NCBI RefSeq assembly: GCF_900129265.1
Contig: NZ_FQVG01000004.1
Coordinates: 32,639 to 96,638 of the forward strand
Origin: Caloramator proteoclasticus DSM 10124
GTDB lineage: Bacteria; Bacillota; Clostridia; Clostridiales; Caloramatoraceae
Direction of reading: 5' to 3'
DNA: 64,000 nt
Shown here: positions 61,061 through 64,000 of the stretch, in pieces
Layout of the letters: each line of letters opens with the position of its first letter
Position numbering within the stretch: position 1 is the stretch's first letter
Made by a program: the position numbers and the translations under genes
Notes under the pieces: generated by a model
The model's database searches: none
What the model saw: only the letters and a program-made list of their open reading frames with translations
Told to the model about the DNA's origin: nothing

Positions 61061-63652
61061 ATGAAGGCGTTTTACAACTTAACAAGAGAACAAATTTTTG
61101 ATGAATTGAAAACTACAGAAAAAGGCATAACAGAACAGGAGGCGAAAAATAGGTTAGAACAATATGGTTATAATGAATTTAGAGAAAAAAAGGGTAAAAC
61201 AACTCTTCAAAAGTTTTTAGATCAATTTAAAGACTTTTTAGTAATTATATTAATAGTAGCAGCAATTATATCAGGATTGGTAGGTGAGGTTGCAGATACA
61301 GTAATTATTTTGTTAGTAGTCATATTGAATGCTATATTGGGTGTCATACAAGAAAATAAAGCAGAGGAGTCGTTAAATGCATTAAAAAAGATGGCTGCTC
61401 CGCTTGCACACGTTATTAGAGATGGAAAATCAAAAGAAATACCTGCAAGAGAACTTGTTATAGGTGATATAGTTGTTCTTGAGGCTGGTAAGTATGTACC
61501 TGCAGACTTAAGATTAATTGAAACATCAAACTTAAAAATTGAAGAGGCTGCTTTAACAGGTGAGTCTGTACCAGTTGATAAGAATAGTGATTTATTAGAA
61601 GAAAATAACATACCTATTGGTGATAGAAAAAATATGGCTTTTATGTCATCTATGGTAACTTATGGTAGAGGTATAGGTGTAGTTGTACAGACAGGAATGA
61701 ATACAGAGATAGGTAAAATAGCAGATATGATATCTAAGGTAGAAGAAGAAAAAACGCCTCTCCAGGAAAAGCTTGAAGAAGCAGGAAAATGGATGGGAAT
61801 ATCTGCACTTGTTATATGTGGATTAATGTTTGGTATTGGAGTTTTTGAAGGAAGAGAAGTATTAAATATGTTTATGACATCGGTTTCACTTGCAGTTGCA
61901 GCAATACCAGAGGGGCTTCCTGCAGTTGTTACTATTGTTTTAGCTGTTGGTGTACAGAAAATGATAAAGAAAAATGCAATTGTTAGAAAACTGCCTGCTG
62001 TAGAAACATTAGGATGTGCAACAGTCATATGTTCAGATAAGACAGGTACATTAACACAAAACAAAATGACTGTAAAAAAAATTTATACTTCAAATGGATT
62101 TGCAGATGACATTGTAGATGCTAAAAAGCTATTTCATATTGCAAATCTATGTAATGACACAAAGGTTGTAGAAGAAAAAGGTAAAATAAAGCTTTTAGGT
62201 GATCCAACTGAAACAGCCTTAATAGATTATTCTTTAAATGTATCAATCGATAAACGAGAATTAGATAAAATATTTGAAAGAATTGATGAAATACCCTTCG
62301 ATTCAGATAGAAAACTTATGACTACATTTAATAAAGCTGAGGATAAAATAGAAGTTAATGTTAAGGGTGCACCAGATGTATTGTTATCAAAATGTTCATA
62401 TATATTAGAAGGCGATAAGATAAGGGAAATTAATGAAGATGATATTAAGAGAATAAAATTAGCAAATGAAGAAATGGCAAAAGAGGCCTTAAGGGTATTA
62501 GCATTTGCCTTTAAGACTGTTGATAAGATTAATAAGGATGATGCAGAAAAGAATCTTGTATTTGTAGGATTAGTTGGTATGATTGACCCACCAAGGGAAG
62601 AAGCAAAGGAGGCAGTTAAAAAGTGCAAAACAGCTGGTATTAAACCAGTAATGATAACTGGAGATCATAAAATAACAGCAGTTGCAATTGCAAAGGAATT
62701 AGGTATATTGAAAGAAGAAAATGAAGCAATAACAGGAGCAGAATTAGAAAATATATCACAGGAGGAACTAATTGAAAAAGTTAAGAATTATTCAGTATAT
62801 GCAAGAGTTTCACCAGAACATAAGGTAAGAATAGTTGAAGCTTGGAAGGCAAATGGTCAGATTGTTGCTATGACAGGTGATGGAGTAAACGATGCACCAG
62901 CACTAAAGAAATCAAATATAGGTGTAGCGATGGGTATAACTGGAACTGATGTTTCTAAGGAGGCAGCTGATTTAATATTAACAGATGATAATTTTGCTAC
63001 CATTGTTTCAGCAGTAGAAGAGGGTAGAACAATTTACTCAAATATAAGAAAATCTATAAGTTTTTTATTATCCTGTAATATTGGAGAAATTTTAACACTA
63101 TTTATAGCAACATTATTTAATTGGGCTGAACCGCTACTCCCAATACACATACTTTGGGTAAACTTAGTAACTGATACCTTCCCAGCTTTAGCACTTGGAA
63201 TGGAATTACCTGAAAATAATGTTATGCAGGAACCACCAAGAGATCCAAATGAGGGATTTTTCTCAAGGGGATTAGGTTTTAGAATAATACTACAAGGTAT
63301 TTTTATAGGTGCAGCCACACTATTTGCCTTTAAATATGGCGAAAGGTATAGTGAAGAAGTTGCCAGAACTATGGCATTTTATACATTGAGTTTATCACAG
63401 TTAGTTCACGCGTTTAATGTAAGATATTATAATAGGTCGGTTATTTTTAATGGTATGTTTAGTAACAAATATTTAAATTATGGAGTGTTGGTTTCTTTAT
63501 TAATTCAAATGGTAGTATTTATTACTCCATTAACAAGAAGAATATTTAAAATAGAACTTTTAAACATTGAACAAATTGTTGTAGTAGCTATATGTTCAAT
63601 TTCTATTTTAATAGCAGTAGAAATAGCAAAGTTGTTTAGAAAAAAAGCCTAA
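61061..63652 (+). CDS. P-type cation-transporting ATPase (P2A type), Mn2+/Ca2+ efflux likely
   Basis: An 863-residue P-type ATPase with an N-terminal cation_ATPase_N domain, ten predicted membrane helices, the actuator motif LTGESVPV, the phosphorylation site CSDKTGTLTQNKM, the nucleotide-binding KGAPD and the hinge MTGDGVNDAPALKKSNIGVAMG. The M4 sequence AAIPEGLPAVV is that of Ca2+-type (SERCA-like) pumps. The Mn2+-sensing riboswitch directly upstream suggests that manganese, perhaps with calcium, is the exported ion. AAAGGAGG precedes the ATG. Confidence 0.93.
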   Translation: MKAFYNLTREQIFDELKTTEKGITEQEAKNRLEQYGYNEFREKKGKTTLQKFLDQFKDFLVIILIVAAIISGLVGEVADTVIILLVVILNAILGVIQENKAEESLNALKKMAAPLAHVIRDGKSKEIPARELVIGDIVVLEAGKYVPADLRLIETSNLKIEEAALTGESVPVDKNSDLLEENNIPIGDRKNMAFMSSMVTYGRGIGVVVQTGMNTEIGKIADMISKVEEEKTPLQEKLEEAGKWMGISALVICGLMFGIGVFEGREVLNMFMTSVSLAVAAIPEGLPAVVTIVLAVGVQKMIKKNAIVRKLPAVETLGCATVICSDKTGTLTQNKMTVKKIYTSNGFADDIVDAKKLFHIANLCNDTKVVEEKGKIKLLGDPTETALIDYSLNVSIDKRELDKIFERIDEIPFDSDRKLMTTFNKAEDKIEVNVKGAPDVLLSKCSYILEGDKIREINEDDIKRIKLANEEMAKEALRVLAFAFKTVDKINKDDAEKNLVFVGLVGMIDPPREEAKEAVKKCKTAGIKPVMITGDHKITAVAIAKELGILKEENEAITGAELENISQEELIEKVKNYSVYARVSPEHKVRIVEAWKANGQIVAMTGDGVNDAPALKKSNIGVAMGITGTDVSKEAADLILTDDNFATIVSAVEEGRTIYSNIRKSISFLLSCNIGEILTLFIATLFNWAEPLLPIHILWVNLVTDTFPALALGMELPENNVMQEPPRDPNEGFFSRGLGFRIILQGIFIGAATLFAFKYGERYSEEVARTMAFYTLSLSQLVHAFNVRYYNRSVIFNGMFSNKYLNYGVLVSLLIQMVVFITPLTRRIFKIELLNIEQIVVVAICSISILIAVEIAKLFRKKA

Positions 63653-63677
63653 GGATATAAAACTTAGGCTTTTTTAA
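63641..63677 (+). terminator. Terminator after the P-type ATPase
   Basis: AAAAAAGCCTAAG (63641-63653) and CTTAGGCTTTTTT (63663-63675), 9-nt loop. It overlaps the stop codon, and the insertion sequence begins 3-5 bp further on. Confidence 0.85.
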
Positions 63678-63680
63678 ATA

Positions 63681-64000
63681 GGCTCTTTGTCAATTGTTGG
63701 GGCGGGTATTCAATTAGAATGCCTGTCCTTTCTTGTTTGAGAGTGATTTTATAAAGATAGGTTGGATGGGGGAGAGTCCCCTGCAAAAAATTGCAGGACA
63801 AAAAGACCAACGGGAGTTGGTTTTCTAAAATTTGGTATTATAATTTACTTTAATTACAGCAATGAAGAATTCTATTTCTAAACCTATCAAAGTTTTTAAA
63901 GCCGAAGGCATTTCTTTTAATAACTTTAATTTTGTTATTAAAGCCTTCAGTACAAGCATTTGTATACGGTATATCAAAAGAATTCACTATTTCATTAAAA
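63681..64000 (-). mobile_element. ISL3-family insertion sequence, transposase-distal end (cut by window edge)
   Basis: The element begins with the terminal sequence GGCTCTTTGTCAATTG at 63681 and continues past the window. Bases 63681-63740 match the remnant at 23432-23491 at 59 of 60 positions. Between the end and the transposase stop lie three hairpins: GGGG/CCCC near 63768-63781, CCTGCAA/TTGCAGG (63780-63797) and ACCAAC/GTTGGT (63806-63821). The last, read on the minus strand, is followed by CTTTTTG and is a good terminator for the transposase. Confidence 0.85.
63850..64000 (-). CDS. ISL3-family transposase, C-terminal 49 residues (cut by window edge)
   Basis: The minus-strand frame ending with TAA at 63852-63850 encodes the C-terminus of an ISL3 DDE transposase. 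It has ACTEGFNNKIKVIKRNAFGF, with the last catalytic Glu in TEG, and NFDRFRNRILH. The rest, including the zinc-finger DNA-binding part, lies beyond the window. No frameshift is visible in the part present, so the element may be intact. Confidence 0.9.
   Translation of the reverse strand, partial: FNEIVNSFDIPYTNACTEGFNNKIKVIKRNAFGFKNFDRFRNRILHCCN

Noticed and set aside
61222..61611. Long minus-strand open frames opposite the P-type ATPase gene (also 61660-62064 and 62227-62628).
   Set aside because: They are Ser/Ile-rich, have no ribosome sites, and lie wholly opposite conserved coding sequence. They are shadows of the real gene, as are similar frames opposite hypF, polA, leuS and obg.

Overview
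The window is AT-rich, densely coding DNA from a spore-forming Gram-positive anaerobe of the class Clostridia. The evidence is: strong GGAGG ribosome sites and perfect sigma-A promoters; Firmicute riboswitches, a T-box and a tRNA-Sec; spoIVFA/spoIVFB and a Spo0B-like gene; the mreBCD-mrdA-minCDE-rodA order; and energy genes for fermentation (an L-lactate dehydrogenase fragment and an H2-evolving hydrogenase). A Caloramator-like relative is plausible from the gene content, but I cannot fix the genus. I see no rRNA, CRISPR array or prophage.

Layout. 1-807: start of ldh and an unrecognised small gene, both on the minus strand. 1048-14403: one long plus-strand operon, hypFCDE, then hydrogenase K and L subunits, hypAB, an Mrp-type antiporter module (E, F, G, D-like, E-like, B, C, D), and finally the NuoH-, NuoB- and NuoI-like subunits. 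Read together it encodes a ferredoxin-driven, ion-pumping group 4 [NiFe]-hydrogenase of Mbh type with all six Hyp maturation factors. 14582-23389: deoC, a Lon-like protease, ychF, two tRNA-Leu genes, polA, coaE and a lytic transglycosylase. 23432-23605: the eroded end of an ISL3-like insertion sequence. 23693-26412: an acetyltransferase-like gene, a LUD protein, a c-di-AMP riboswitch with an NlpC/P60 hydrolase, and a SPOR protein.

26524-37596 is the cell-shape and division block (DUF4321, maf, radC, mreBCD, PBP2, minCDE, rodA) ending in spoIVFA/spoIVFB. 37596-44465 holds a radical-SAM pair, an Rne/Rng ribonuclease, the L21 leader, rplU, rpmA, a Spo0B-like gene, obg and yhbY. 44606-50613 holds a nadD-yqeK fusion, an LCP protein, rsfS, T-box-controlled leuS and ridA. 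50624-57075 holds a D,D-carboxypeptidase, comEA and a complete selenocysteine locus: selD (itself read through an in-frame UGA), selA, selB and tRNA-Sec. 57123-58747 is a biotin unit, bioY behind a BirA operator with birA convergent to it. 58869-63652 holds a second D,D-carboxypeptidase, a 54-codon gene, a TVP38-family membrane protein, and a P-type cation ATPase under a yybP-ykoY (Mn2+) riboswitch. The window ends inside an ISL3-family insertion sequence whose terminal 60 bp match the remnant at 23432.

Most of this is ordinary core genome. The parts most worth a second look are the hydrogenase operon (self-contained, with a large subunit that needs no C-terminal cleavage), the coupled loss of the L27 N-terminal extension and its protease gene, the c-di-AMP riboswitch that runs straight into its gene, the RNase E/G without zinc-link cysteines, and the paired insertion-sequence ends that both sit against terminators.
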